Source: Diphasiastrum complanatum (taxonomy: Eukaryota > Streptophyta > Lycopodiopsida > Lycopodiales > Lycopodiaceae). Taken from it: a DNA stretch of 64,000 nucleotides. The position numbers and the translations under genes were made by a program. The stretch lies in NCBI GenBank assembly GCA_029204225.1, contig CM055111.1, positions 22,909,772 to 22,973,771 of the forward strand, in the 5' to 3' direction. This document shows, piece by piece, positions 10,201 to 24,600 of the stretch; the first letter of the stretch is position 1; each line of letters begins with the position of its first letter. Below the pieces are notes generated by a model. It was not told where the DNA came from and did not search any database. It worked only from the letters and a program-made list of their open reading frames with translations.

Positions 10201-13200
10201 CTAGTGTTGGTGAGCAGATCATTGATAGTAAGATTCGGGAGCATGTGATGGTAAAAGAGTATCATACTCTTCTTTATGTTTCTTGTGGTAAGAAGACTCA
10301 TGGAATCTTGTGGGAACCATTGATGGATTTCAAATCCATATTTCGGCTTGTGGCTGGTTTTTTGGTTACCTACTTTGGATGAAGCATGCTTGTCTTTACT
10401 TTTCGACTTTATGCTACTGCACTTCGTATTCTACATCTCTTCTACATCGGGCATGATTGGGGTTGAGATTTTGGCTACTTCGACTACTTCAAGCTGAAGT
10501 TTTTTTTTGGTGGCATTAAGCTTGGACAACAAGCTACATCTTTTCTTTTTCGGCTACATGGAGTTTTGGGCAGCATGCAACACTTTGCATTTTTGTTGCA
10601 ATTTTTCATACTTTATGTCATGTTATGTTTTTTACATTATCATTTAAGGAGGGTGTTAGAAGTAATAAATGATAATGTTAGTTTCCCATAGGTTACTTTG
10701 ACCCAAAAGGTCAAGACTTGTGTAACCATGGGTTAGGTTTATTATTTAGACCATGTTAAGTCAGTTTTAGTTGAGTTGGACCCAATTTTGGTCCAGTGGT
10801 AATTCGTGGGTCCAAGTAAAGTCTAATTATGTTAAGGGACCCTATCTTGACTTTTGGGGGTGCCCTATAATTAGTAGTGGGTCTTGGAAGGTTCTAGAAC
10901 TTGGGGTTTGGAAGAGTCTAGGCCCTTGGAAGGCCTATTTATATGTACCCAGTGTTCATTTGTAATTCATTCCCTTTCAAGCATTGCTGCTACTTTCTCT
11001 CTCCTTGAGGGCGTCTAACCCTCTCCCTCTTCTTCTTCTTCTTCTTCTTGTCTATGGAGATTGAATGGTAGAAGGATCTTGGCACTTTGATTTCCTACAG
11101 TTTCCAACTTAGCAAACCAATTTTCTAACGGATTCCCATCAGTGGAAACAGAATAGGTAGTAAGTTGGATCCTATCACGAAAGTCACGAGCAAAGTGAGG
11201 ATGGGGATCCGGAGGACGTGAAAATGGGAAGGTGTCATGGGGGCCTTGCCAGGGCCATGAGGCTGCAAGGAATCAATCTGTGACTGTAGAGAGGCGAAGC
11301 CAGTCATGACAACATCTATAAGAGAAGAAATCCTGGAAATAGCTCTCTCGATGGCCTCTTGAATGTGATTGTGTATTGCTTCATGAGAAGGCTCACTAGT
11401 AAATGGAGAGGTGGTAGCCATTAACAAAATAGTGACAAGGTAAAAAAATAATCTATCTGAAGAATCAGAAACTCAACGAATATAGACAGCCAAGAAAGAG
11501 GAGAAGGGCATATAAGGAGACACAATGCATGAACAAATGGACATACTGAAGGAGAGGACATAAGTCGTCACAATACGTAAGCCAAAAGAACACACAAAGG
11601 ACTCGTAACAAGCGATAAAACAATGCTGGAAATATACCTCCGAATGTGTGAGTCATGCATGATAGTGATGGCTGAAGAGAAGTGTCCACGCCGTCAATAA
11701 AAAGCTTGCCGAAATGCTGAAAACTGTCTCCAACGTAGAAGAGGCAATGGCTGGAAAACATGACCATAAACAGGTGCCAATAGAAGATGTAGATGGGCGT
11801 TGGATTTGCAACAAAAAAGGTTTGAAAATGAAGGTAAATGATGGGAGAAAAATGGCTGTAAATGGGCGATGAAAATGGGTTGAGATGGGCACTGGAAATT
11901 GGCTGAAATGGGCACTGAAAACTGCTGAGAATAGGAGCTGGAAATAGGCGATTTACTGGCTGGAAATTGGCTGGAATGGGTGTTGGAAATTGCTGGAAAT
12001 AGGCAATAGACTGGCTGAAAAATGAGCGCTGGCTGGCTGAAAATGGGTGTTCCTTCAAACGACAACGAAAAACCTGCTGAAAATAGGCGAAAACCTGCTG
12101 AAAATGGGCGCTGATCCACCTCCAATCGATGACAAAATCCTGCAAAAAAGCTGATCCGTAGGCTGAAAATGTAAGCTGCAGATGGGCGCCCTCATGGAGA
12201 AAAATCAGATCTGAAATATGCACCAGCCTCCAGCCAAAGAAAATACTCTGATACCAAGTTACGAATTGATCCACAATAGATCTATGGTTCATAGAAACCA
12301 TGGTTCCCAGATCCGTGGGTCCTGGGAACCGTGGAAGGAACCGTACCACGGTTCATCTAAATAATTAATTAATTAATAAATTTAATAACTAGCTACCAAA
12401 TTCACAGATTTCACAGATGAGACAGACGATTCACAGATGATACACATATTCACAGATGATTTCATTTGACAGATTATTTCACAGAGGATACACAGATTCA
12501 CAGATTAATGATACATTAATCATACATAGATGAATGATACTCAAATCATCTGTGAATCTGTGATTTCATTGATCTGTCAATCATCATTTGACAGATGATT
12601 GACAGATTTCACAGATGATACAGATTTCATAGATGATCACAGATGATTGACAGATTTCACAGAATTCACAGATTTCACAGATTTTTTTGGCCTTTTTTTT
12701 TGCATATTTTTGATTTATTTTTGGGGGGGAAACTAAAAAAAAATTAATTAATTAATTAATCAATTAATCAGTACGGTTCACCACGGTTCTGAGCAAAAAA
12801 TTTAAGAACCGTGGTGAACCGATAACGGTTCATTAATTCTATGCTATGGTTAAGCTAGAAAAGCAGCACATAAGTAGGAAACTAGTCTAGAAAGTAGGAA
12901 AGAGAATGCTTAAAGAGAATAGAGAGAGATAAATCAATATCATAAGCTGAATAAAAGACTACCCTTACTCCAAATCAATATGACCAAGTCCTAAAAATGT
13001 GACCAAATAGGGCCCAAGGCTAGTACATGAATAAAAAGGGCCCATATCCCTGTTTATGCATAATAAAGAATAAAAGCATGGATGCGGCGAATGTAATGAG
13101 CCGAGTCCATAACTGATATCCAAGTGGTGTATTTGAGCATTTGCTAGACCAAGGCCAATGTAGGCAACGACCTTCTTATCACACATTTCTCACGTTATAT

Positions 13201-16200
13201 GATCATCTGGATCTTCAGAACCGTCAACACCGCTCCATAGATTTTTCTCAGAGAGGTCAAATTTTCACTTGCCAAGTATGGAAACTTTTCCATTAAACTT
13301 TTCAATTCGGCCTCTTTGATTGCTACATCATAGAGGCAATCGCAAAATTTGGAAACTTGGTAATCACTACCCCTCACAAAACAGTGAGCAACTAACTTCA
13401 ATCTTTTCCTTTTCATTCACGTTGTATTTCATTCTTTCTTTAGTGGTGTGTTTTGGCCATTAGCTCTATTTTTTCATGATGGCTATATTGGAGATTTTCA
13501 TGTATGTCAATGGTCAAAGCGATTCCCTACTATGTGTGCAAATTTTATGCATGTAGATCCATTGATACGAGCCACAAATAGAGATACTTTGCAAACCAAA
13601 AAAACTTTGGAGTGAAAAAAGAGTCAAGGTCTGTATACAGATTTTGTATGGCTGCTGCAAGGGTTTTATCCATCGTAATAGGAGTTGTTTCAAAGAGGCC
13701 TCAAGATTGGAGGAAGCACAGTTCGCCATCCAAGTTCCAGAATCCAGAGAAAAGAATCAGCTCATTGATCCATGTCATGATTTCTAGATTATTGACAATT
13801 TATCTGTAAAGTAGGCCACTAAGTTGTCTTTCAGTTCATCCTTATCCTCACTCATCGTCCATGAGTTTGGGACCCAGTTAGCATTAAGAGTGATAATTAC
13901 TTGCAATAGCTCACAGTTCCTAAAGGGCTTTTCTTAGTATGCAATTGTTTCACAACCTACTGCTAATAAACCCCCATACCTCCACTCTTTTATATAGTTT
14001 TCCTAAATTTTTTTAGGGAGAAGCAAAAGAAATTCAAGGCAAAATAAAAAAAGCCAAAATTTATTTAATTTATGTTGCGTTCAGGGAAAAACCAACTTTA
14101 CTTTTCAAAACGCGATCCAGATCACGTTCTAGAACATGGTTTGCAACTATGGCGTGTATAATTTATTTAGTATTCCTAACACCTAATGTGTTTTATTGTT
14201 TTTCAAACTTTGTAGGCTGCTTTCTTTTTCTAAGACACCTAAATTTTTTTACAAAGAAAACCCAAATGAATAATGTTCCAGAACAAGCGTTCCATAATGT
14301 GACTGGAACTCTACGTTATTGAATGCAATGCATCTATGGTTCAGAGCCATGCAACTATCGAAGAGCTAAGTAAAGCTTAGTTGCAATGAACAATCTCACA
14401 TGAATTGCTTCATCTCGAACCTCTCCAATCCAAGCTATGTTTTATGTAGATGATAGTTTTAGCTCTTGCTAAATTGATGCAACTATGAATTAGCTGCAAT
14501 GAGCATGAGCAAAAATTGTTGAGAGAGAGGGAAAGAAGGCAACCTCTCCAAGTGATTCTACAGGCCTAACCATGGTTATCTAGTAATCTGTAGTCTAGGA
14601 AATTGAGAGATCTTGCAACATTAAGATCCCATCCATGCCTAACTAGGGTTAGGTTGGAGCTAGCAAAAGTTAGTTAGTGCTTGACCTTCGAAAATACTTA
14701 TAAGTCGATAACTAGAGTGGACTCAAGAATGATTATCGAACTACTACATGCGGAGTTAGTAACCCCATAAGCACGCATATGGCATGGGTTGAGTCTCTAA
14801 AAGAGATTCTTGGGCATCTATCGACACATGCTAAATCAGTTGAGGCCTAAGCTGTAGGATGAACCCAAGGATCCTTTAGTCTTGGCGAAGCAACTCCAGC
14901 TAGTGGGTTGGACCTTGGTGGTATGGGATGCCAAGGCTAGGATGTAAGATTGATCTAGGATGTTGTTATGTGTTAACTTCTAGGCTCGTGGGCATGTTTG
15001 GACTAAGGTGTGTAGTTGGGTGAGTTACATGTCTAGATCTTTTAGTAGTCCTAGAACTATTCTTGGGTCTCGGACTCTACTTACAGCCTCATCTCTAAAG
15101 GCTTTCCTCATCCCAAGGTCAGTTATCCACTAACTACATCAATCTCTAGGTTAACCCTAGTTGGCCAAGGATGTATACACTTTGTACTTTGTTTTGTACG
15201 AAATAAAAAGAAACCTTTTCTGAGCACCCTATTACTGATGCTTTTCTAAAAATGTTTTAGTATATTATGTACAAGATGAAGTTTGGCTTTTTTGACCCTA
15301 TAACTTTGTTTTACGGAAATAAAAGAAAAGAGTGTAAGCATTAATTTATCCTTCGTAGCTCAATTTCGAAACTTATCCCACAGTATTGCTTTTTCCTTTG
15401 GTTTATCTCTACGAATGATGTAAATCTGGAATGAGGATATTATGGCTTAACATATTCAGGTCCCAAATGTTAAAGGTTGCTCAACAGACTGTCTTAGATA
15501 ATAATACATGTTTAGAATTAGTGGAAGTTTTATGGTTGCATTATGGAATTAGAGTCCTTATGGTCCTATGTAGAAAATTTGGCATTGGCTGTGCTCGATG
15601 TTATGAATCAATTGACTCACTATTAGTGATGTCTTTGTTTTGTGGTCAGTATGCCACAATTCAACTATCAAACTCATTGTGCATTCTGCTCAACTAGGTG
15701 ATTGCACTTTGATCCTATACACGTGCTTCACCTCTGATCAAATATCTTCTTGGTAGGCTGAAGGAAAGGAGCTTCAGTTTTCAATGGTGGATGGAGATTT
15801 TAAACTTTATGCAGGACGATGGTTTCTTCAACCTGGTTCAAAGTATGGCTCGTTTTTCCTTTTTTCAATCTTCGTAGACTTCAGTACCTGCACATACCAA
15901 CTTCTTAGTAGCATAAGCAACTAAACATCATTTCTTAAATCATCATTATGCAAATCTGGATGGCATAAAGAGTCAAAATCATATCTTGATTGCATGAGCA
16001 AATATAAGAATATAATTAAAGTTAAGAGTCATAAAGGTTGTCAATCATAAAGAAATAGTTTTTGAATTCATAAGGCAATTTCTTAATTCTTTACACATGT
16101 CATTTGCTTTCTCAAGTTCCTTTTTGCTCATAGTTATTGTAGAATTGTTCAACCATATAGTCCATGTGAGGATAGTTGAGTTTTGTTGATTGTAACAATT

Positions 16201-18570
16201 ATGTTTAATTAGCTGACCAAGGTAGAAAGTTGCCCTACCATGGGGGTTACTTGGGAGGTATATCTGTGCTCTCAATCTGACGCTGTGGACTTGGTAGATT
16301 TTATTGCATTAAAAAAAAAATTCTACTTCAGTTTATCAAAAGAGAAATCTGTTCAAATGGCAGACATTGTTTTCTTGAGGACATGGAATAATTGTAATCC
16401 CTTACGTGAATTAGAAATAACGAAGCCACATAAAAGAGCTAAAAATAACCGATTTTGTAATCTATAAAATGTTTTTGGTTTTTTTGTGATAGTTATTATA
16501 CTTTTTATTTATTTTTTCTTATTTTTAACCCCTTCAACAATGCAAGCACCATAATAGATTTATTGATATTAATTTTTGCCAAACAATTTTACTTCAATCA
16601 GCCTTCATTCTTATCAATTGTGAGTCATCCTTTTACTTCACAATGATAACAATCCAACCAGAAAATATATCCACTCTCTAGAATGTTAAATATTCCAAGC
16701 ATTAGTCCAAGACATGTACTAAGTAGAGAGTTAAAGGCTTTGTTGTTATTTGATAGAGAGTTTGAAACCTGTGTTTGAAATGAAAAAGGTGATGTATTGT
16801 GACCTACAGGAACCATTCACTTATATTATTCAGGGGCTATCAGCTAGCAATTAGGAAATTTCAATCTTAGAACTGTAGTACAACTCAGCAGGCATTTCTT
16901 TCTATGTTAGCATATTGACCAATTTGTTGTATCACAGAAGGAATTCATTGATAGTGTGACTTTGAATGTTGTGCTTGTAGACTTGGGACAACCATCTTAC
17001 GTTATGAAGTGAATGTTATACCAAGGCTTCTATTTCCAGCAGCGTTTGTTGAAAACATCATCAAGGCAGATCTGCCTTTGAATCTTTGTGCTCTAGCGGA
17101 GCGGGCAGAAGCTGATTCAGCATTGTGGGGTATGCCTTCAAAAACATTTAAGAGTATAGGAGCAATGTCTTTAACACCATCCCGAAGCCTCTTTACAAAG
17201 ACAAGTGGAGATCTGCCAGTGAAAGCTGCTTTCAATCATCATCAAGACAGCTCTAAATTTTCAAGCAAGAAAATGTCACTTGATATACCTGTTTCGGTTG
17301 TGCTGCAAGACAAAAGACTTAACCCTGTCCAAGCTTACTCGCAGAAAATAAATAGCTTAGGTGTTTTAGTAGCTGCGGATAAAACGTGGAGTGGCACGAA
17401 GGGGACTTATAAAGCAAACAGATCCTGTTGTGTTGATGAAGTACATCTACGGCGTCTAAATGACCCATTGGTAAGTATATCAGATGAATTCATATTTTGA
17501 TTTGGATCTTGTTGGCAACTATAGAAGCTGAAAACACTTTTGGCATAAAAAAGTCAAGTGGCATTATGCCAGGTTGTGTTGTATGGTTAATTTTCTATGC
17601 TACACTCCGATTCTTGGTTTTTCTTTTTTGTCTTTAGACGAGTGGGCAACATTGGCGTGTTATAACAGCAATAACTGTCGAGGCACCTATTGAAGATGTT
17701 TGGGCAGTATTGACAGCGTATGAAAAATTGCCAGAGTAAGTCTATTTGTTGGTCTTTAATTTTTTCAGACCTGGTAGTGTGCCTTCAAAGCTCATCCTAA
17801 TAGCAACCTTTTCTTTATACTTGGATATGGCAATTTGATTCTTTTCTTTTATTCTGACATTTCATGATATCCCTTTTAAGATTCTCAGGTCTCTTTCCTC
17901 CAGATAACTCCAGTGCAAAATTCATTTCCTTGAGTAAGTTCAAGCAAAAATGTGACTTAGGCGTGAATCAAGTTAGCTTATAGCGACGATGAATATTTGA
18001 TGGACATGCTTTTTACGAACATTATTCCAATATCATTTGGGATTGAGCTGCTTGAAGTTGTGAAATTGGGAAAAGTAAAACAGAAATATGTACAAACTGT
18101 GATAGGAATCTCTAGTGTTGTTAAACTAGTAGATCTGAACAATTTGGAGTTGTAGTGTCCGCAAGGTTTTTTTTCCCAAAACATTGTTGAGAGCGATTGA
18201 CACTGGCTTGATATTTCATGTATATAGGGAATATACTGCACACGTCTTTGACATGCACACACGTGTGCACATGTAGATGTCTTTGTGTGTCATAGTCCTG
18301 GCGATTGAAACAAAGCTGTCCTGAACACTGTACAAAACAAAAAATCCCACCTTCTATACAAGTTGCGTTTTTCTAAATTAATTAATTTTTCTCAAATCAA
18401 CTTGCATGAAGTATACCATGAAAAAGTCAAAAATAAATATATTTGAATATTTTTATGCTTACCTTGACTGATTGCAATTTATATTGCTGATTGTTTTTGC
18501 TGAAGAAAAGCTGTTTTGCACTGCGGGCTGATGTTACAAGCAAAAATTTGTTTTGTAATGCTAAATATGC

Positions 18571-18630
<60 letters not shown>

Positions 18631-21600
18631 ATTTATTAAATCTTTTATTGTCAAAAGGCATATAAGACCAAATAAGTACATCTCAAGTGTGATAAATATT
18701 GAAAGGAGCATATAAATGTCTCCATAAACAAACGACAACTACTAGCTAAAATGATAATCAACAAGTCTAGACAAAATCTCTAATCTATCCTCAAGACATT
18801 GAAGACTAGTCATGGAGTATGTGGTGCACTAAGCAAATCATCAACATACAGTGTCAATCCAACTATTAACCGAGCAATTTTTGAGATACCATCATAAACC
18901 CATGATAAACTATGAAAATCCTTGCTAACTCTAATATACCGCTTTAGATAAAGCTAAGATCCGTGATACTAATCCATGAAGTGCTTAGAAACTTGAGAAA
19001 CCAACTTACTTGGAGATAAATATACCAATAGGAAGAATTGTAGCCACAAAGTAGTGATTTTCTACCGAAAAGTTGGAGATAAGAACTCCAAATTCCACAG
19101 CCTTGCTCCGATACCATTGTGAAGTCCCTCCAAGGAATCTACTTACAGGGAAACTACTCACCATGCATATAACCGTCACACACCATGTCATACTCCAGAT
19201 GTCCCTAGTTGGAGTACCCTAGGCCCTCTCAAGTTATTAATCACCAAATTGGCCTTGATTGGAATATTGAGGTATAATCAATTAACTCGACAATGGAGGC
19301 CTAATTCCCATTTCTAGGAAAATTCCAAACCTTAGTAAATGGACAAGGCCATAACAACCCTATTCTTATTCACTACCCTCGAGGTGCTACGTTCAACCAA
19401 GTTGGTGGAGTCTCAAGACTAATTGACACGAGGTAAGAAGAATCTCTTGTCCCATATATGAGTGCTAGAACCTAAAGGTTTGGTCTAGGAAAGTTATAAA
19501 TAGCTCTCTACTAGCCAACAACTAAGAATTAAGTTGTCTGGAGAAGGCTACTTTGAAGCCTAATTCATGTGGTGTGTTGTGTTCTTGAGTAATAAAGTTC
19601 ATGATGTTGTGTACTATCGTCTCTTGTGTGTTGTTGTGATATTGCATTAATTACATGTGTGTTATATCTCTTGTGTAATAAGTTTCATGCATAATTGGGT
19701 GTGCTGTGCAACCTATGTGCGTTAGTTGATGGAATCATTGAATTATAGTTTGTCATCCACCTCATATGCACTTTAGTTGTATCGCTTTTTATTACAACAA
19801 TAAATCTAACTAGTTTTTGGTTGTCTCAAGTGAGAAACTTTATGGTTTCTTAAAAAAGTTCTTGCTCTATCTTTCAAATTTATGTTGTTGTAGCTCTTTC
19901 TTTGGCTCGTTTGCTTGGTTTATGAGTCATTAATGCTTCTATTCATATTTCAATCACAATTTTTATTTTTTGTTTTTGTTCAGATGTCTGTTGATTCATT
20001 ATATCCTTTAGGCTTTGAGATTTTAATTGTGAGGAATTTTATAAAAGTAGTTGTGATGATTCGTGCAATTTTGCAGGTTTATTCCAAATTTATCTCAAAG
20101 CAAAGTTCTTTATAGAGAAGAGAATCATGTGCGCATCCTTCAGGTTATCTCACAATAAATTTACTTTGTAAATAAATTATTAGTACATGATTTTGAATTT
20201 GAAATTTGATAGGACACACATTGTTGCAAAAAACACAATTTATGGTTCTAAAACATGTTAACTGAAGTTTATGCTAACAAGATGCCATATTGCTTGGGAG
20301 GAAGGTAAGTATACATTCTTTTTTTTGTTATGATGTTAAAACCTAAAATCGGCATTCTCATTTCTTATATTTGGAAAAATGGTCGAGTTTTTGCCGAATA
20401 TAAAATATTAGTGGTTGGATAGGTTCTCCATGCCTTGACTGATTGAAAGGTGTAGCAGTTGTTGACAACCACCCTCGAATCGTGTGGCCTAGGACCAAAG
20501 GGGCAGGTAGAGGGGCTATAAGTTCAACTTATGGATGGGAGGAGCTTCATTCTACACATTAGCTAGTAGGCATTGACCAATTGTGGAGCCACAGAGCATC
20601 ACATTGTGCATCCTTTGTACACTATCAAGCCACAACTTGCCAAGAATTAATTATCTTCAAAAAATTTTCTAGCAAGGGAACCAACAAGTCATCAGTCCGT
20701 GGCATCAGATATCGATGCTTTATTGTGAGTTTGTTAAGTACATGATAATTAGCACACATCCAAAACAAACCATCCTTTATTTTAACTAGTAGGATGGGGG
20801 ACGCAAAGGGTGAGCAAGAAGGCTGTATGTACCCTAACTTGAGGTATTCATCTAGCATCTTCGTCACCTCATCCTCCTCCCCAAGACTCATCCTATATGG
20901 TGGTCGTCAAACTGGACAAGACCTCGGAATGAGCTCAATCTTATGTTCCACATTCGGGCTAGGAGACAATCCGACGGATTTTCGTGCGTTAATGCAGTCT
21001 GAAACTTTTGCTTAATTGACTCATTTAGATTGTTCAAATCTTATGAGTGTGAATGAATTGTTGATGCCAACAAATCACATGATGTAGATTCTTGTGCTAT
21101 ACTAGTATCATGCCTATCTACCATCACTGAATTAACCAATATATCACTACAATCATTCACATAACAACAATAAGGATACTGTAAAGGTAGTTTCTTTATT
21201 AGAGTAGCTGAGATGTGGGGGCCAACAAGCAACTTCCTCTCACTTGTCAAGACATGAGGCAAATCCTCATGCTTGAATTTATATACATGCACATTAACTT
21301 GTCCTTTTGCCTCTGTATAGTAATGGGCTGGCATTTGTACAACTTGATGATCCCAAATTTTTGTAGCCTTCCCATCATGCATCTCGACTATATACTGATA
21401 GGTTGAAGATATCTTGGGAATCTTCAATCTCTAGACAAGTCGAGAGTTGATCATGTTATGGGATGAGCTCGTGTCCAAGAGGACAACCACCTCACAACCA
21501 GCCACTCGTCTCCTCATCCCGATCAACGTTGTATCATCAAAACGATAACCTGTTTGAGCTTTAACAGAAAGAAAGCATATAGGTTCATTAAGAAATACTC

Positions 21601-24600
21601 TATAAACTGAAATAACCATTACCTTCCGACAAGAATTCTCATACTCGTCTTCACTGCCTAACATGTCTTCATCCAAGCCTGCTAGAGTGGTGGATGGAGT
21701 GCCTTCATTCTCTAAGCTTGCAATGCATGTAGCTTCTTTACACTAAGGGCAATCACAAAAGAGATGCTTTCGCGGGCTCAAATTAGGACCACCGAGGGCA
21801 CCACGTGACTTTCTTGCTTCGCGGTTTTTCACCGGCTTCAAAGGAACTTCTATGCTACTTGTTGGGCCAGGCTTCCTGAAACCCTAGCGTGGGGTACCAT
21901 GCAAGCTAGCCGACTCCTCTTGAAGTTTGCCCTTTGACCCACCTTCATAGATCAAGGCCTTTGCAATGGCATCTTAAAGGTCTTGCAAGCCTCATCTAGC
22001 ACATGACGACGCAAGTCTTTTCATAGGCCAAAATTACACTCGTGGACCTGCATCCACTCTAGAATGTCCTCGAGAATCTTCATAAGGATAACCATATGTA
22101 GAAAGCAATCTTTGATAGTGTAGGTCATTGCCTACACATGCTCAATTGCAGAATAGCAATGAGTAGGCCGATACAGATATCCTTGCCTTTTTCCAAGTGC
22201 AAGGACTCTCTTCTCTTTATCTAGAATTTTACAAGAATTTGATCCAAACTCTTACCTTATGTCCTAAATTAGTAATTTAGACAGCAGATTGGTTGCCATA
22301 TCTGGAACATACAATACTTTTGGAATGAGTTTGGATTGTCTGTTCTGAAAATTCAGCTTGATAGTACCGTCACCTTCGATCATGTGCGAGCTGTTGTCTC
22401 CAAGGTGAACAATTTCTTCGTAATGTAGGCCGAATACTCGTGGAACCATTCTTGATGGCAAACCATATGTTGCGTCGCTTCGGAATCGAGGAACCATTCC
22501 TCCTGTTGATCGACGTGGTGATGGTTTACCATGAATGCATTTTGCTCATCATCTTCGAGGTTCTGTTCTATTTCGGCTACTACATTGGCTTGCTGGTCCA
22601 ACTGTGTCTTTTTGTTGTTGGTGATCTTGAGGATTCGGCAGTCCCGGATCTCGTGATTCATCCTTTTGCAGTATTTGCAGAACATTTTCTTCTTGTTTTT
22701 TGCTGATTTTGATTCGGGTTTGGCTTCTATGAATTTCTGATTCGAGTCAAATTGTTTGACCCCCTTCTTCTTCTTCGGTTGCTTCTTCGAGCCTCTCTTG
22801 GAGTAAAGAGCTTGTGAGTCCTCAATGGAGGACAAGGATGCACCATTTCCGAATCTCCTCTTGTAGCAGCATAGTTATGACTCTAGACAAAGAAAGTCCT
22901 GAGTGGGTCGAAATGACCATCACCCAGTTTTCATATGAGGATGGCAAGCTAGACAATAAGGTCATGACAGGATCCGAATCTTTGATGACTAAACCTATTG
23001 TTGCCATCTGCTCAACCAGAGTCTTAACTTGATTGATGTGATTATGAATAGAATCACCTTTCTGACATTTTGAGTGAGAAAAATTTCTTCCTCAGATGCA
23101 GTTTTGAAGTGACGTCCCTCACTTCATAGAGTGTGCTCAGAATGTCCCAAGCTTCTTTAGAAGATTGGGCTTGTCTAATATGGCCAATCTGTGTGTCTGA
23201 TATATTAAGGGTGATTAAGGCGAAAGCCTTACCATCTCTGAGCTTCCATTTAGAAATGGCTTGCTCATCGACACTGGGAAGCCGTTGCTATCTTCTATGG
23301 AGGACTGATTATCACGGAAGAAGTATGATACTGCAATAGAAGAGAAGAACCATAATCAATCAAGAAGTTTGCAAGTATACATGATGCGAAGAACATAGTC
23401 ACTGACATTATTAGACAAATAGAAGCAGTAAGATCTGAAATGTAGCTATCTGTTGTATACAATAGATCAAATATAAGTGATCTCTACTCAATGTTGATGG
23501 AGCGAACAATTGATAGAAAACTTACTAAGCTCTAAAATCATATGTGTTATGCACGATCTATTGATATGCACTCATATCAACCTCTCTTCCTCGCCCTCTT
23601 TTCATATCTATACATTTGTCAGCTACATATATACACTGTAAAAGCAGTTTACAAGATTCAGTTTAGCTACTAACAGAGGTTAATGTAGCTTAATCTCATC
23701 TAGAGAGTTCGCAAAGGTGTACTGGGAAAGTGAGCAAAGATTTGTTGTACAATGATTGAAATATGACACGAGTGTTTTGAAAAATTAAAAGTCATGATGG
23801 AAATGGCTTGGGCGTTGCGAGATCTTCATTTTGAGTGGTACCATGAAAAATCTGCATAATGTAAAAAATGTGAAGTATTCAACTTTTGGGCCGGTCGAAA
23901 CCCTCATAGTTGATAACTTTTGGCTTTTTTGAATTTTTGTTCAGCTTTGATCAAAATCTTCCTTTTCAAAAAGCTGAAATTTGTGACTTTCTCTGAGTCA
24001 ACTTTTTTGCACTTTTACACTTTAGTCTGTGCTAGATCCTTTGTATTTCATAGACTTTAGAAATCCCTTCTATTTTTGCAGATTGTGTAGAATTTGCAAG
24101 TACTTAAAGTATAGCAAATTTCCAGTAGCTTTCATATCAATAAGATATTTACAATGTGTTGAAGGATCTCAAAAGATAAAAATGAGGTGAGTTGGAGTAT
24201 GGTTAACTCCAATTTACGTTAATCTTATTGCTAGAAACTAGAGAAATAATTCAGCATTCCTACTAAGGTAGTATGCTTATCCTTTGATAGTGGCTTTGTC
24301 AAGAAATCAGCCCTGCATGACAATAAATCAATATGGACTTAGCTCTAGTTGCTTGTGCTTTAGGAAATTTACTTTTAGGCTGTTTTCCTATTAAACACAT
24401 TTCACAAACATGATTAATCTTCTTTTATGAAGCAGTAGTAATTAAATGCAAATCTTTAACCATACTATGATGATGCAAAGATAACTTTGAAATATAATTG
24501 GCCTAAACACTTATGCCAGAAGTCAGTATTCACAAATCTCTCACTAATACTAAATGCATGTTCATGACTCAAGATGTATAAATTTCCATCTCTATTGGCT

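Larger units (their letters stand above)
9038..11099 (+). mobile_element. Short non-autonomous LTR retrotransposon (copia-derived)
   Basis: 2062 bp with two 446-bp LTRs (9038-9483 and 10654-11099), ends TGTTAGAAG...CCTACA, a perfect primer-binding site directly after the 5' LTR, a polypurine tract before the 3' LTR, and a 5-bp target duplication GTTTC at 9033-9037 and 11100-11104. By eye the LTRs differ at about six positions, all transitions, so insertion is recent. There is no protease, integrase or RT. The internal frame resembles the spacer region of the copia at 54.9-56.4 kb, so it is a deletion derivative that would need enzymes supplied in trans. Confidence 0.93.
8860..11427 (-). pseudogene. 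Ty3/gypsy gag, split by a nested LTR element
   Basis: On the - strand the N-terminal part starts near 11418 (MATTSPFTSEPSHEAIHN), has one frameshift near 11235 and runs through DGNPLENWFAKLE at 11104. The C-terminal part resumes at 9037 with KIQLAALHLDGRATTWWRVF, the retrotransposon gag signature, down to about 8860. The gap is exactly the nested element at 9038-11099 plus one copy of its target duplication; across the empty site the gag frame is continuous. No protease or RT follows. Confidence 0.8.

Noticed and set aside
11465-12349. 294-codon - strand open frame
   Set aside because: Composed of degenerate FQ/FS/P repeats from a tandemly repeated gypsy leader and covers the primer site and part of a MITE; not a protein gene.
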